A stretch of 64,000 nt of DNA from Saccharomyces mikatae IFO 1815 (lineage: Eukaryota; Ascomycota; Saccharomycetes; Saccharomycetales; Saccharomycetaceae): positions 1 through 64,000 of the forward strand of contig NC_079258.1 in the NCBI RefSeq assembly GCF_947241705.1. The letters are read 5' to 3'. A program made the position numbers and the translations under genes. Below, piece by piece: positions 19,996 through 31,269 of the stretch. The notes beneath the pieces were generated by a model. It did not search any database, had not been told where the DNA came from, and saw only the letters and a program-made list of their open reading frames with translations. How positions within the stretch are numbered: the first letter of the stretch is position 1; the number at the start of each line of letters is the position of its first letter.

Positions 19996-20266
19996 TTGGT
20001 TTTGCTTATCTTCCTCGTTTTTTTTTTTTTGCCTATTTACATGTTGATTTCAATCTCTCCTTTATATATATTTTTAAGTTGCAACAATTTACGTTTCAAA
20101 GTATAATGGAGGTATGGGTTTTGTTTGGGATGCAATTTATTGCTTCCCAATGTAGAAAAGTACATCATTTGAAACAACTTAAACTCTTTACCATCACTTT
20201 CAATGTTCACTTTTTGAGATATTAGTTAGGCATATATAATAACTTAATAGACCTTAGTATCCCAAG
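19996..20266. promoter_or_regulatory. Bidirectional alpha1/alpha2 promoter with a1/alpha2 operator
   Basis: The 271-bp gap between divergent alpha2 and alpha1. CAATGTAGAAAAGTACATCA (20148-20167) agrees with the haploid-specific-gene operator TCRTGTNNWNANNTACATCA at all but its first two positions; a1/alpha2 would shut off alpha1 in diploids. GGTATGGGTTTT near 20111 is a one-off Rap1-type site, the known activator of this promoter at MAT. TATATATA-type boxes lie near 20062 (alpha2) and 20232 (alpha1). Confidence 0.7.
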
Positions 20267-20794
20267 ATGTTCACTTCTAAGCCTGCTTTCAGAATAAATA
20301 ACAAAATCTCCAAATCACATAGAAACCCAGTTGTCTCTAAAAAGATAAAAGAAAGACGTATTACTAAACATGTGAAACCAAATTGTTTTAATGTTATTCG
20401 ACCATTGAAGAAGGACATTCAAATTCCAATACCTTCTTCTCGATTTTTAAAGAAGATCCAAATACATAGGATAGCATCTGGAAACCAACATATTCAATGT
20501 CGCCAGCTCAATAAGACATCCATAAAATCTACAAAGAAATATCTGAACTCTTTCATGGCGTTTAGAGCCTACTACTCTCAGTTTGGCTCTGGTGTCAAAC
20601 AAAATATCTTGTCTTCTTTGCTTTCTGAAGAATGGCACGCGGACAAAACGCAGCACGGAATATGGGACTACTTCGCGCAACAGTATAATTTTATAAACCC
20701 TGGTTTTGGTTTTGTAGAGTGGTTGACGAATAATTATGCTGAAGTACGTGGTGACGGATATTGGGAAGATGTGTTTGTACATTTGGCCTTATAG
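20267..20794 (+). CDS. HMLALPHA1: Silent mating-type activator alpha1 (HML)
   Basis: Alpha-box transcription activator of 175 residues that turns on alpha-specific genes with Mcm1; silent at HML and copied into MAT on switching. The alpha box spans roughly residues 90-140 (KKYLNSFMAFRAYYSQFGSG, HGIWDYFAQQYNFINPGFGF), and the end YWEDVFVHLAL is conserved. The N-terminal half carries about 25 differences from the S. cerevisiae protein as I remember it (for example FRINNKISKSHRNPVVSKKI), while the C-terminal half is nearly unchanged. The coding sequence crosses the Y/Z1 junction, which contains the HO recognition site. Confidence 0.96.
   Translation: MFTSKPAFRINNKISKSHRNPVVSKKIKERRITKHVKPNCFNVIRPLKKDIQIPIPSSRFLKKIQIHRIASGNQHIQCRQLNKTSIKSTKKYLNSFMAFRAYYSQFGSGVKQNILSSLLSEEWHADKTQHGIWDYFAQQYNFINPGFGFVEWLTNNYAEVRGDGYWEDVFVHLAL
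20671..20694 (+). other. HO endonuclease recognition site at the Y/Z1 junction
   Basis: The sequence CTTCGCGCAACAGTATAATT begins at 20671; HO cleaves MAT alpha at this site leaving an AACA overhang (20679-20682). At HML the site is normally protected by silenced chromatin. Its preservation shows the cassette is competent for HO-driven switching. Confidence 0.85.
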
Positions 20795-21210
20795 AGTGTG
20801 GTCGTGGCGGAGGTTGTTTATCTTTCGAGTACTGAATGTTGTCAGTATAGCTATCCTATTTGAAAATCCCCGTTGCCTTGGTCTTGTTCCCAATGTTTGT
20901 TTATATACTCATATTGCTATATGCTTATGTACATGCATCTCTTGTTTAGGCCTATATATATGTTTACACTATAATATTTCTAAAATAAATGATGAACTAC
21001 TGAATCATTCTTTTAACTACTTTGTCTTCAATGGTTCTCTCTTATATTCAGTCAGCAGAAAGTTCTATATATTGTGATCACTGAATTTTAATTCACTTCT
21101 GTCCACTTTAAATGTTTACTTTTCGTATTTCATGATGTGACTTGTACGGCTGAAAATTATCAGTTATCATTCTTCTTAACCACAATTCATTGCAAAGTAT
21201 TTTTCATATA
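20795..21210. other. HML Z1/Z2 region
   Basis: Sequence following alpha1, continuing the Z homology used for strand invasion during switching (GAGTGTGGTCGTGGCGGAGG onward). By S. cerevisiae spacing Z1 and Z2 would end near 20920 and 21010. The solo LTR begins at 21211. No separate gene. Confidence 0.6.
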
Positions 21211-21446
21211 TGTTGACGTAAGGTATTGCGATCTAGCTTATTAGTCATAATGTAATAAGATTATTGGAACATTCTTTTATATTATTATAAAAGTAACATA
21301 CATACTATTGTATCCTCTTGATGAGATACAATACATTCTTATATGTTCTATTGTCTTATTACTGCACCCCTTTTGACTAATATCGATTAGTCATCTCGTG
21401 ACTAATTATAAATTAGCCATACTTCTTTAATTAGCATATTTTAACA
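21211..21446 (+). mobile_element. Complete solo LTR with target-site duplication
   Basis: A 236-bp element running from TGTTGACGTAAGG to TTTTAACA, with TG...CA ends and an exact 5-bp direct repeat ATATA on both sides (21206-21210 and 21447-21451). It is the best preserved member of the LTR family seen at 983, 18238, 18398 and 22385, so the youngest of them. Ty5- or Ty4/Tsu4-like; family not settled. It lies between alpha1 and the presumed I silencer, inside the silenced domain. Confidence 0.88.
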
Positions 21447-22384
21447 ATATACCTTTTAACGTTGTATATTATAATTCTTTGAATAAAAAAATTATTTATT
21501 ATACCAATAACTAAATGTATGAAAACCCCAATGAAGTATGCTTGGTTCTATTATTCGACATTGAAGCAAATCCAACAAAAAATTACATTCGAAAAGATAA
21601 GAAATGAAAATTTAACACCCATAAGTCTATAGTATATTGCATTTAAGTAAACCCTTTGTGTTTTAGATTTATACATTAAGTAATTGTTCATTTTAAGGAT
21701 TCTACTTCTTTCTTTTCATGCGTTTTAATTCAAGCTACAACTTTTGTTAGGATATTTTTACTCCTTCCTTTGACAAATCTTCTGTTTTATCATCTGGGTT
21801 GGTTATGAGTAAACAAAAACGAAGCGAAATAGTTTCTTTCCAAACTTATTTTTCGGTTTTTACATCTCAATCTATTTTGCAAATGGTAGATAAAAAATAG
21901 TAGAATGTGGCCAATGGATTCAACAGATGCTACGTTTCTAAAAATTGTATTGATACTAAATCGTTGACGGAAGAACTATGATATATTTTGTATCATTATG
22001 GGTAGTATTGCTAGATCTTCCATAAATTTTGCGGAAATAAAGTGTACAGATTTATCATTACCTGTGCTTGAAGTTAGCCCCTCTCGAACGTTTCGAAAGA
22101 TGATGATAGTGTTATATGATTTTCTTGTGTAAACTGTTACTACTTTGTTAAATGTACTAACTTGAGAACTATATTTATTCGCAATTAGTTATCGAGTGTT
22201 TAGTGGCAAGACAATTACATTCAAATAGTTAGTAATATAATTAATATGCATTGATAAAATAGAATTGAATTTTGGTTTCTTATTTTTTTCAATTTATATA
22301 TTATATAATAAAGGAAAACTTAAATAAATAAAACATGAAATAATAAAATATAATTCTATAAATAATAAGAAGGAAGTGGTAATA
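21447..22384. promoter_or_regulatory. Presumed HML-I silencer zone
   Basis: Allowing for the LTR insertion, S. cerevisiae spacing places HML-I at roughly 21840-22070. Only weak matches are seen: a 12-of-13-type Abf1-like match on the minus strand at about 22089-22101 (CGTTTCGAAAGAT), and 10/11 ORC matches ATTTATATATT near 22292 and AAAACATGAAA near 22330. I cannot pin down the silencer. Confidence 0.35.
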
Positions 22385-22516
22385 TTATAAGAATGGATTG
22401 CATCTCATCAAAAGGCTGAGATGATGCCCTGTTAATTTCTCAATAGTACTAGATACAGTCCAATAATCTTACTCTATTATGAAATATAAGCTAGATCGTA
22501 ATTCCTTGCGTCAACA
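22385..22516 (-). mobile_element. LTR remnant
   Basis: Read on the minus strand it begins TGTTGACGCAAGGAATTACG and keeps ATCTAGCTTATATTTCATAA, AAGATTATTGGA and TTTTGATGAGATGCAATCC of the same family. Strongly worn and incomplete, so the oldest of the five copies. Confidence 0.75.
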
Positions 22517-23655
22517 CACTTCGTTAGTGGGTAATCGCGTAAATTCTCATTTCATAGTTTAAAAGTATATAAGGAGCTCTATTTATTACCTCATGCGTTC
22601 AAATTTAGAAGCAAAATATCAATCATATCATGATATTTGTCTTGGCTATACTTTTCTATATGATAGAGAATTATAATTAAGATGTACTTTAAATCACTGC
22701 TTTGATAGGCTGATATTTATGATATAATGAAATTTGATGATGAAACTGCAGTTTTCTTAAATCTTTTTTTTTTTTCTTAGTGCTCTAGGTGCTAATGAAT
22801 AGCAATTTTATGATCATGAATCTTAAAAATTTATACGAACCATTAGATTAAGATATTTCAGACTTATTAATCTTGAAATTCCGCCGCTCACACAGTTTAT
22901 CTCTTTCCTTCACACATATTTATTATAGAATTATTTTCCTTATGTAAACAGAGACTTTTTTTTCTGTCATATATATTCAGTATAGGAAAGATACGGGTTA
23001 AAATAAAAAGCAAAAACAATTGAATCGTTGAGAGAGAAAAGGTTTTGGAAAACAAAAAAGTATTCTTAACGAAAAAAGATCCAGTTCTGTCGTTAGAGTC
23101 TTTGAAAAGGATTAAATATGTAATAAAAGAGCTGAAAATGATGTCACAGTTCAAGTCCAACGCACGAATATCTAGTGACACGGAAACTTTTTTCACTTTC
23201 TTCTCATCACTGGCAGGGAATACTGCAACAACGATTCAGAAAATCCTATTGATAATTTCAAATAATGTTAGTTTTCCGCTACTACTCCCTTTTACTTGGA
23301 GAATTCTGAAAGCATGACCTTCTTGTTATAAGTGTCTTTTTTTTTATTTTTATCTAAAGAAATGGTAAGTGTGCTGTGCTACATAACACGTTTCTCGATT
23401 AGCAGAACTTGACATAAATAATAATTTGCATTATCAAGGTGCTTTCAAAAAAATTTGTGAAGGAGTCACCGTTGATAATATTTCCACTTTTTTCCAAGGT
23501 CTTTTAAACATCTTCTAGTGATGTTTTACGTTAGTATTCTACTGAAACCACTCTATACTAGAACAATAATGTGACGTGAGTAAATATGTATGTAGTTTAC
23601 TACTGTATGAAATCATAAAGGACGAATCAGGCTTTTTCAGAAAGCCATTGATCTT
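22517..23655. other. Gene-free sequence between HML and CHA1
   Basis: AT-rich stretch marking the right side of the silent domain. Small frames at 22897-23196 and 23045-23317 overlap on opposite strands and look like chance. In S. cerevisiae this interval contains HML-proximal dormant origins; I could not assign one here. Confidence 0.4.
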
Positions 23656-24738
23656 TCAAGCACTCTTCAACGTAGCGGTGGTCTTTTCGGGAAATATGAA
23701 GTTATCAGTAACTTCAATTGCCGGAGCACTCCTTTTATTAAAATGATCCAATGCCTCTTCTAAATCCTGTATGGTGTTAGAGGATCCGCCACAAGCAATA
23801 ATTATCACGATGTCATCCGCGGCTAATTTTGAACCCAGCGCTCTTTCTAATATTTCTGTATTATAGCCCAAATGCAATGCAGCACCACATGCGGGTTCAA
23901 CCACCATATTGAACTGGTGTGTATATTTGAGACAAGTATCAATGACGTCTTTGTCCTCTATGACAACAGATCTAGTGTTGTACTTACGAGCGTAATCGAA
24001 AGTTTGATTTGAGATGACAGCGGTTCCTAAAGAAGTAGCAATACTTGTAATCTTCTTGAACTGAACTGGTTGGCCTATTCTTAAAGATGTATTAAAGACA
24101 TGACATCCATTTGTCTCCACGCCCACAATAGGGATCTTATCGGCTAGACCATATCTTTCCAACCCTTGCACAATACCATTATACAAACCACCGCCACCGA
24201 CGCTACATACTATACCTTTAACTTTGTTCATCGAGATACGTTGAAATTCCAAATCTTGGACCATTTCGTCTACCATAGAAGAATGTCCTTCCCAAATATC
24301 GGGATTATCGAAGGGATGGACATATATGGGCTCAACGACTTGAGTGTCTATTTTTTGCATGACATCTGCTTTTAGAAAAGTATCTGCTTCTTTCCAATAG
24401 GCGCCACTCACGATAACTTGGGCTCCGGTGTTCCTAATCTTCTCTACCATCCTTTTTTTTGTTGCTGTAGGAACCACTACTGTGCATGGTAACGACAACC
24501 TCTGACACGCAGTCGCAGCAGCAAATCCAGCGTTGCCACCAGAACTAGCAAAAATCTGAGGAGATTTTTTTCCATCTTTTTGAATTCGGATTGCACTTTT
24601 CATGATAAGATTACCAATTCCTCTACTCTTAAAAGAGCCACTTGGTTGTAGGCATTCATATTTCAAGAAAAATTGTGCAGGTGATTTACCAGGAAAGAAT
24701 TGGCGTAACAACGGTGTTTTATTGTAAACTATTGACAT
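23656..24738 (-). CDS. CHA1: Catabolic L-serine/L-threonine deaminase
   Basis: PLP-dependent dehydratase of 360 residues that deaminates serine to pyruvate and threonine to 2-oxobutyrate, letting the cell use hydroxy-amino acids as nitrogen source; mitochondrial in S. cerevisiae. The Schiff-base lysine is Lys37 in LQPSGSFKSRGIGNL, the phosphate-binding glycine loop is CSVGGGGLYNGIVQG, and the C-terminal cofactor ring contact is in IIIACGGSSNT. Length equals that of S. cerevisiae Cha1. The promoter holds a perfect Cha4 UAS (see 24918-24980). Divergent from VAC17. First single-copy gene right of HML. Confidence 0.97.
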   Translation of the reverse strand: MSIVYNKTPLLRQFFPGKSPAQFFLKYECLQPSGSFKSRGIGNLIMKSAIRIQKDGKKSPQIFASSGGNAGFAAATACQRLSLPCTVVVPTATKKRMVEKIRNTGAQVIVSGAYWKEADTFLKADVMQKIDTQVVEPIYVHPFDNPDIWEGHSSMVDEMVQDLEFQRISMNKVKGIVCSVGGGGLYNGIVQGLERYGLADKIPIVGVETNGCHVFNTSLRIGQPVQFKKITSIATSLGTAVISNQTFDYARKYNTRSVVIEDKDVIDTCLKYTHQFNMVVEPACGAALHLGYNTEILERALGSKLAADDIVIIIACGGSSNTIQDLEEALDHFNKRSAPAIEVTDNFIFPEKTTATLKSA

Positions 24739-24917
24739 AACGTAAATTGGATTTTTGCTTTTTATGTATTTAACATTTCAAGAGAAAGGTAAGGATACTT
24801 TTTTCCCTTTCTCTTTGGTGACATTTATATATCTGTGCTCCTCCTCACATTGTCCCTTTTATCTTATCTCATCGCACCTTATGTGATAAAGTATTGGCAC
24901 TATTTAATGACACTGCT

Positions 24918-24980
24918 GTGGAATTACATTTCCGCTGGGGGGGTTGGACAAGAACTGTCCGTGCGGAATCGGGTCTCCGC
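24918..24980. promoter_or_regulatory. Cha4-responsive UAS elements of CHA1
   Basis: On the minus strand GCGGAAATGTAATTCCAC (24918-24935) fits the published UAS-CHA consensus GVGGARAYRTRATTCCRC throughout. A second, weaker copy (GCGGAATCGGGTCTCCGC, 24963-24980) retains the GCGGA...CTCCGC halves. They lie 180-240 bp upstream of CHA1 and account for serine/threonine induction through the zinc-cluster activator Cha4. Confidence 0.8.
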
Positions 24981-25146
24981 GCAGAGGACTCGACTCATTC
25001 ATATTCCGTAAGCGGTGACTAGTCCTCGCGAAAAGAGGAAAAGAAATATAGGAAGAACATTTCGCAGCTGATTAAAATGTAAACAATGCAGTTAAGAGTG
25101 AGATCGTGAGAGATAAGGTACAGCTCGAACAAGAACACATTCATTC

Positions 25147-26424
25147 ATGACAACTCAAGCCTTAGAAGATATTACGGAGAGGCTTCTCATAAGGTCGCAG
25201 GAGGCTATCTTGCAATTAGATCTCTGGATACAGCGTCAGCAGCGATCATCAGTATGCCAGACAACAGATCAGGAATTATTGGATAAGGTATCTAAACAGT
25301 ACAACCAGTACATGTCTCAGCTGAATTCTTTGTATGTAAGGTCAGAATCTGTTCGAGACAAGCTGAGTAAGGAACAACAACGCAGGTTGATCACAGAAGA
25401 CAATGAGCATCAACGCATTGAAGACTTGGTTCGTGAATTCCAGGATATCACTCTGAGATTAAACGAGCTGGCCACAGCCCCGAATGAGGTAGCTAACGAT
25501 TCTCCGCAATCCCAGTCGACGAGAAGTAGTCTGGAATCATTTCAACCTCGGCCATTGAAGATCATTGAGAGACAGCGTTTATGTATGGTAACCCCATCGA
25601 AACCGCCCAAAAAGTCAGTAGGTTTTAACCCCATTAATGACGTCGATTGCCCGTCCAAGACAAATTCTTTGCCGTGCTCACCTAAAAAACAACCTGCTAA
25701 AAACCACACTTTACGTGCTGCCAAGTCCCATGATACTGGCTTGAATAAAAGTAAAAAACCTTCTTCCGCCGATGCATACGAGTCTTTTTTTAAAAATAGA
25801 CAAAGACTCTCTTTGACCTTCTTTGATGAAATGGATGATGAAGACTTTGATTCAGATCAGGATACTGTTATTTTGCCAAATATAAGTACCCCTCCACACG
25901 TGAATGTGACTGCAAAAGGTGCTGAATTTGAACCATTAAGAAGATATAACTCACACGAAAGTATACTGTCTAATAAGCCGGCTCCCCTTATGTCCCACAG
26001 TTTAGGAAGTTTTCCGGTCTCATTCTTTAAACCGTCTAACCCAACTTTTGGGACTTCGATATCCAATGTGCAAGCAAACTGCCATCCAACGATTACGGCA
26101 ACAATGGCTCCCAGACGAAATGGAGTTCACGCACCAAGTTCAAAGGCGTTATTATCATCATTTATCGGACGGTCAGAGAGGCCGATGGTAAAACAGAATA
26201 CCCCAAATCTAAAGCATGTATCTCTCTTGGATAAATTCAATTCATCATTAACAACAATATCAGAATCTTTTCAAAGTAAGAAAAAAAAGAATAAGGACTT
26301 GAACGATGAACGAATATCAAGTCTGGACCACATTGGAGCACACGACCGAAATAATTGCATTATGGATATGAGTGTCTCTATAGAAGAACTACAAGACGCT
26401 TTGAATACAGAGCTGCTGCTGTAA
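25147..26424 (+). CDS. VAC17: Vacuole-specific Myo2 receptor Vac17
   Basis: Adaptor (425 residues) that links the vacuole protein Vac8 to the globular tail of myosin Myo2 for inheritance of the vacuole into the bud. The N-terminal third is predicted helical or coiled coil (ITERLLIRSQEAILQLDLWI, IEDLVREFQDITLRLNELA) and corresponds to the Myo2-binding part. The middle and end are Ser/Pro-rich and charged, with a lysine cluster SKKKKNKDLND. The middle is phosphorylated by Cdk1 in S. cerevisiae (TPSKPPKK and SPKKQ are visible). Divergent from CHA1, convergent with MRC1. Confidence 0.95.
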   Translation: MTTQALEDITERLLIRSQEAILQLDLWIQRQQRSSVCQTTDQELLDKVSKQYNQYMSQLNSLYVRSESVRDKLSKEQQRRLITEDNEHQRIEDLVREFQDITLRLNELATAPNEVANDSPQSQSTRSSLESFQPRPLKIIERQRLCMVTPSKPPKKSVGFNPINDVDCPSKTNSLPCSPKKQPAKNHTLRAAKSHDTGLNKSKKPSSADAYESFFKNRQRLSLTFFDEMDDEDFDSDQDTVILPNISTPPHVNVTAKGAEFEPLRRYNSHESILSNKPAPLMSHSLGSFPVSFFKPSNPTFGTSISNVQANCHPTITATMAPRRNGVHAPSSKALLSSFIGRSERPMVKQNTPNLKHVSLLDKFNSSLTTISESFQSKKKKNKDLNDERISSLDHIGAHDRNNCIMDMSVSIEELQDALNTELLL

Positions 26425-26658
26425 TTGATGCATCCATATTTAACTCTTCAACCTTCGATTCAAATCTTTATTCACGATTCTTACTCCGGTTCTTTTAGAG
26501 TTTTTTTGTATATTTTGTATTATTAGAGCTTCTTTAAATATTTCGTCCTATAAAATCCTACCCATAACAGCACTAAAGTCTTGATTTAGTGTCAAATGTT
26601 GTGTTCTCCAAATATATCCGGAAAATGAATCGACTTCTCATGAAAATGTAAGCCACTA

Positions 26659-29600
26659 CTAACTATCAAAACTATTTTGCCCACTTTCAAAAAGTTTACT
26701 CGTTTTCGTTTTCGTTTTTTTATGACGATGGTGATTCTGGTCTGTCCCAGCTTTTCTTTTTGGCGCCATTAGTTTCCTTGTTTTACCCATATAAGTGATA
26801 GAGGCCTTCGAACTTCCTACCATCTTGTAGGACTTTGAAATCTTGACTGTCTTGTTACCTTCTTTAAACTTATCATTGATATCTGTTCGGGATGCAAACG
26901 ATTTGACTATTGATGGATGTTTGAATCCACTGACTAATGATGAGTCTCCATTTTCCATCTCATCTTCATCCTCCGTACGCTTCTCTAAGTCAATCATTGT
27001 AGTCACTGTTCTCGAAGTAAACGAATCAGTTTGTGAATTAGTGAATGATTTTATGGAGCTATGTTGTTTTAGGGTAAATAGATCCTCAATTGGTTCGTCA
27101 TCATTTCCATGCTGCATCTTTGCTAATTCTTTATCCATTTCAAACTCATTATAATTATTACTTTTCAAAAAGGATAAGCTTTTCTGTACAAAGTCCTCAG
27201 ATATGATAATTTTCTTGCTCTTGTCATCTACTGGTCCCTTTTCATTATTTCTTGTGCTATCACGTACATTTAAGCTATTATTATCCAGAGTATCCAAATC
27301 AGTAGCCGTACTTGTAATGTCCTGGTTAGATTCCTCTTCAGCCCTAAAGGGATTCTTATATTCCATTATATCTTCTACCATACTTTCAAAAAAAGCCTTC
27401 GATTTCGGGTTTTTAACAAGCTTAGTACCGTCGCCAATTTCCAACCTTCTTTTTCTCATCAATTCTCTTCTTTTCAAACGATATTGTTGTAGTACGTCGT
27501 CTTCATCATCACTTAGCTCTAGCTCTAAGCTATTTTTCGCCCTTTTATTACGGAATCCGCCATTTTTAATATCATACAAAATTTTGTTTATCATTTTGAC
27601 GTCCATTTCCTTGTTTTCTGCTGCTAACATTTCTCTAATTTCGTGTGAATTGAAGTTATTCTTAGAGTAATCGTCAATCATTTTTTCTACGTCAGAATCA
27701 TACTCATCAGATCCTTCCCCATCCGCACCGCCGATGCCATGCCATTCATCGTCAGATTCCTCGGCTTCCATTTCAAAAAAGTTTGTAACACCTTTGTGTT
27801 TCAACTCTTTTAACTTAATAGCTTTCTCTAGCTCTTTTTGTCTTAGTTGTAATTTTTCTTTATCAATTAGTTCACGTCGAATTGCTTCATCAGCTTCTTC
27901 ATTAATATTATCCTCGTCTACTACAGCTGTATCTTCAAGTATGGCTTTATTTTCCACTATATTTCTTTCCATGGTTATTTTGTCAGTCTGTTGGGTATTC
28001 ATATCATTAGTTTCTTGAAACTTGTTAACTTCCTCTTCAATATTGTCTCCGTAGTGACCTAGATTGATGGCAATCCTTTTTGGTACACTAGCATCGACTT
28101 TTTCTTTTGGTACAGCCTCATTTTCAGAGTCTGATTCGTCAATCATGCGTTTTACGTGGTGCGCCTTCTTCTTCTTCGGAACAATATCATCCTCTTCCTC
28201 TTCCTCTTCGTTGTCTGGCTCTTCACGAATTTCATCTTCACTGCCAGATAATTCATAATCAGTCACTTCATTGCCACTCAATGCAAATTTAGAGGATTCT
28301 GACCCTGAGTCAGATCCAGAATCGTGGGGGCTCAGTTTAAACTCACTGTTCTCCAGTTTTTCCCTCCTCTTTTCCTTTTGCCTGATTTTTTTGTTTCTGA
28401 TGATTTCTTGTTCTAGTAAGTTCTCCACGAGTTCCTTTTCCTTGACCATGTCTTCCAACTTAAAACCTTTCGTTTCAATCACTTCTCTTTGATGATCTAG
28501 AATTTGTTTTCTGCTAGCCTTTCTTAATGTATTGAACAGTTTATTGTGGTCCAACCTAGCGTCTCTACCTTCAAGTGGCCTTTGAGATATATCTTGATTC
28601 TGCTTAGAGAGTCTCGCTTTCAAATTTAATATAGTGGCCTTTGATAACTGGGAGATTGGCAAAGCACCTTCATCTTTGATCAACTTCCTGTCATCCACGA
28701 CAATATTGTCATCATCGTCACTTCCACTATCGAGGTCCAAAGTTATGCATTTCGATGAATCAATTTCCCGTTTCAAATTATTGGCATAAGAGCTTAATAG
28801 TGGAACCCTTTTATCAGTTTTTTTTGTTACTTCATTTATACTTGGTTCAATATTTTTGTCTTCGTGTAATTCTTCCTCGTTTCCTAGCGGTTTTGGATGT
28901 GCACTCTCCACTTTTATCTCAGCATCCTCATTTGATGACGAGTCGTCAAAATCAGCAAGAAAGGACTCTTTAGAAAATTTTAGTTTTGTTGCTATTGTCT
29001 TCTGTGGTTTCGTGTATTCAACATTGCTGGCTCTTTCCCTCCTAGAATCCTCTAAAGCCAATTCGTTTTGTATTTCCCGGATCTTTAAAGTATGCGGCAC
29101 ACCATCTTGAAGTGTCTGTGACATAGTGTCCATTTGGGTTTTATCTTCATAGTGTGTAGTCTGCGGTATAGTATCGATCTGAGTTTTATTATCAGATTGC
29201 GTATTCTGTGGCATAACATCCAATTGAGTTTCATCATTATTAGGTGAGCTTTCTAGTGGTGTGTCCATTTGGTTGACAGGGCCCCTTGTTAAAAGTGGCT
29301 GAAATAAAGGACTTTTTCCAATGGTTAATACTGGGGGCTTTGATGACTGTACATCCAGATCGTTACTTGTAGCAGTTTTTCCTTGCGATGGCGATTCAAT
29401 TGGTTTTATAGGCAACGCCTGCTGCGATTGTGTGATTATATCATCGCTATCTATACGTTGTGTGGCGACTGGCTTTATCGTTGTGGTAGACAATTTTTGT
29501 GCCTGTGGAATTTTATTAACGAAACAATCGTCTTTAATTATTTGAGTGGGTTTTTCCTCATTAACGGAGTGGATAGGTACATCGACTACTTTGTCTTGTT

Positions 29601-30000
29601 GAATACTGACGGGTATTCTTTGTGTTTGTGTAAACGTGGGCATACAATTCTTCCCAGTGCAATCGTTTTCATTACTTTTAGTTTCCTCTAAATCCTCACC
29701 CCCTTCATAAAGATTAGCAATCAATTGGCTCGACGAAACGTCCTCATCCTCATCGTCTTTATTGTCGTGTTCCTGTTCAGGTGCTTTTCCACCCTCTAAT
29801 CTGTTCTTCACACGATTTAGTGTGGCATTGGCAAACAGGAATCCGTTTCCGGTCAAAGCTGGTGGGGCAACTATGTCATTTGTGTATAAATTTCCGTCAG
29901 TGTTGTCGTTATCATCTGGTATATGAATGGCAACTTTTTTGTAGGTGGTGACTCTCTTCTTCGACCTCAGCGAAGACAAAGCATTCAAAGCATCATCCAT
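26659..30000 (-). CDS. MRC1: S-phase checkpoint mediator Mrc1
   Basis: Claspin-like replisome protein of 1113 residues (about 1096 in S. cerevisiae). It travels with Tof1-Csm3 at forks and carries Mec1 signalling to Rad53. SQ/TQ motifs cluster in the N-terminal half (for example SSPNNDETQLD, repeated KTQ/ETQ blocks around residues 250-300 with a short repeat NKTQIDTIPQT / DKTQMDTMSQT). Acidic stretches (NEEEEEEDDIVPKKKK) and a long charged helical middle follow; the C-terminus is basic (KRKAGTDQNHHRHKKTKTK). The promoter carries MCB sites consistent with G1/S transcription. Confidence 0.96.
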   Translation of the reverse strand: MDDALNALSSLRSKKRVTTYKKVAIHIPDDNDNTDGNLYTNDIVAPPALTGNGFLFANATLNRVKNRLEGGKAPEQEHDNKDDEDEDVSSSQLIANLYEGGEDLEETKSNENDCTGKNCMPTFTQTQRIPVSIQQDKVVDVPIHSVNEEKPTQIIKDDCFVNKIPQAQKLSTTTIKPVATQRIDSDDIITQSQQALPIKPIESPSQGKTATSNDLDVQSSKPPVLTIGKSPLFQPLLTRGPVNQMDTPLESSPNNDETQLDVMPQNTQSDNKTQIDTIPQTTHYEDKTQMDTMSQTLQDGVPHTLKIREIQNELALEDSRRERASNVEYTKPQKTIATKLKFSKESFLADFDDSSSNEDAEIKVESAHPKPLGNEEELHEDKNIEPSINEVTKKTDKRVPLLSSYANNLKREIDSSKCITLDLDSGSDDDDNIVVDDRKLIKDEGALPISQLSKATILNLKARLSKQNQDISQRPLEGRDARLDHNKLFNTLRKASRKQILDHQREVIETKGFKLEDMVKEKELVENLLEQEIIRNKKIRQKEKRREKLENSEFKLSPHDSGSDSGSESSKFALSGNEVTDYELSGSEDEIREEPDNEEEEEEDDIVPKKKKAHHVKRMIDESDSENEAVPKEKVDASVPKRIAINLGHYGDNIEEEVNKFQETNDMNTQQTDKITMERNIVENKAILEDTAVVDEDNINEEADEAIRRELIDKEKLQLRQKELEKAIKLKELKHKGVTNFFEMEAEESDDEWHGIGGADGEGSDEYDSDVEKMIDDYSKNNFNSHEIREMLAAENKEMDVKMINKILYDIKNGGFRNKRAKNSLELELSDDEDDVLQQYRLKRRELMRKRRLEIGDGTKLVKNPKSKAFFESMVEDIMEYKNPFRAEEESNQDITSTATDLDTLDNNSLNVRDSTRNNEKGPVDDKSKKIIISEDFVQKSLSFLKSNNYNEFEMDKELAKMQHGNDDEPIEDLFTLKQHSSIKSFTNSQTDSFTSRTVTTMIDLEKRTEDEDEMENGDSSLVSGFKHPSIVKSFASRTDINDKFKEGNKTVKISKSYKMVGSSKASITYMGKTRKLMAPKRKAGTDQNHHRHKKTKTKTSKLFESGQNSFDS

Positions 30001-30108
30001 AGCTACAAGATATGATTATCGGGTAAGAGTCGAACAGATATTTTTTTGTTTGCTTGCTTTTGAAGTATTTGGTTCACAGAATGCGTTCAATATGCACTCT
30101 TTAAGCAA

Positions 30109-30141
30109 ACGCGTTTTACATTTGCATTTATCGATGACGCG
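30109..30141. promoter_or_regulatory. MCB (MBF) elements upstream of MRC1
   Basis: A perfect ACGCGT at 30109-30114 and ACGCG at 30137-30141, about 110-140 bp upstream of the MRC1 start, are Mbp1-Swi6 targets giving a G1/S burst. KRR1 lies on the same strand further left in its direction of reading, so MRC1 is the only sensible target. Confidence 0.7.
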
Positions 30142-30312
30142 CCAAAGAAGAATAGGAAAAAATTTCAAATTCAACAGCATACAGGTAGATGAACGTAAAG
30201 TCGGTTTCCTGTCAAGGACTTCCTCTGTTTTTACAAATATATCTACGTAAGCGAAATATATGTCTTGATATATCTATACGTATGTATATATAGGTGCCAG
30301 TTGCAGTAAAAA

Positions 30313-31269
<957 letters not shown>

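Noticed and set aside
21601-21625. Rap1-like text AACACCCATAAG right of HML
   Set aside because: It lacks the CA at the end of the Rap1 consensus, so I did not call a silencer element on it.
26843-29691. Several long plus-strand frames, some serine/phenylalanine-rich
   Set aside because: They are shadows opposite the low-complexity acidic coding sequence of MRC1.
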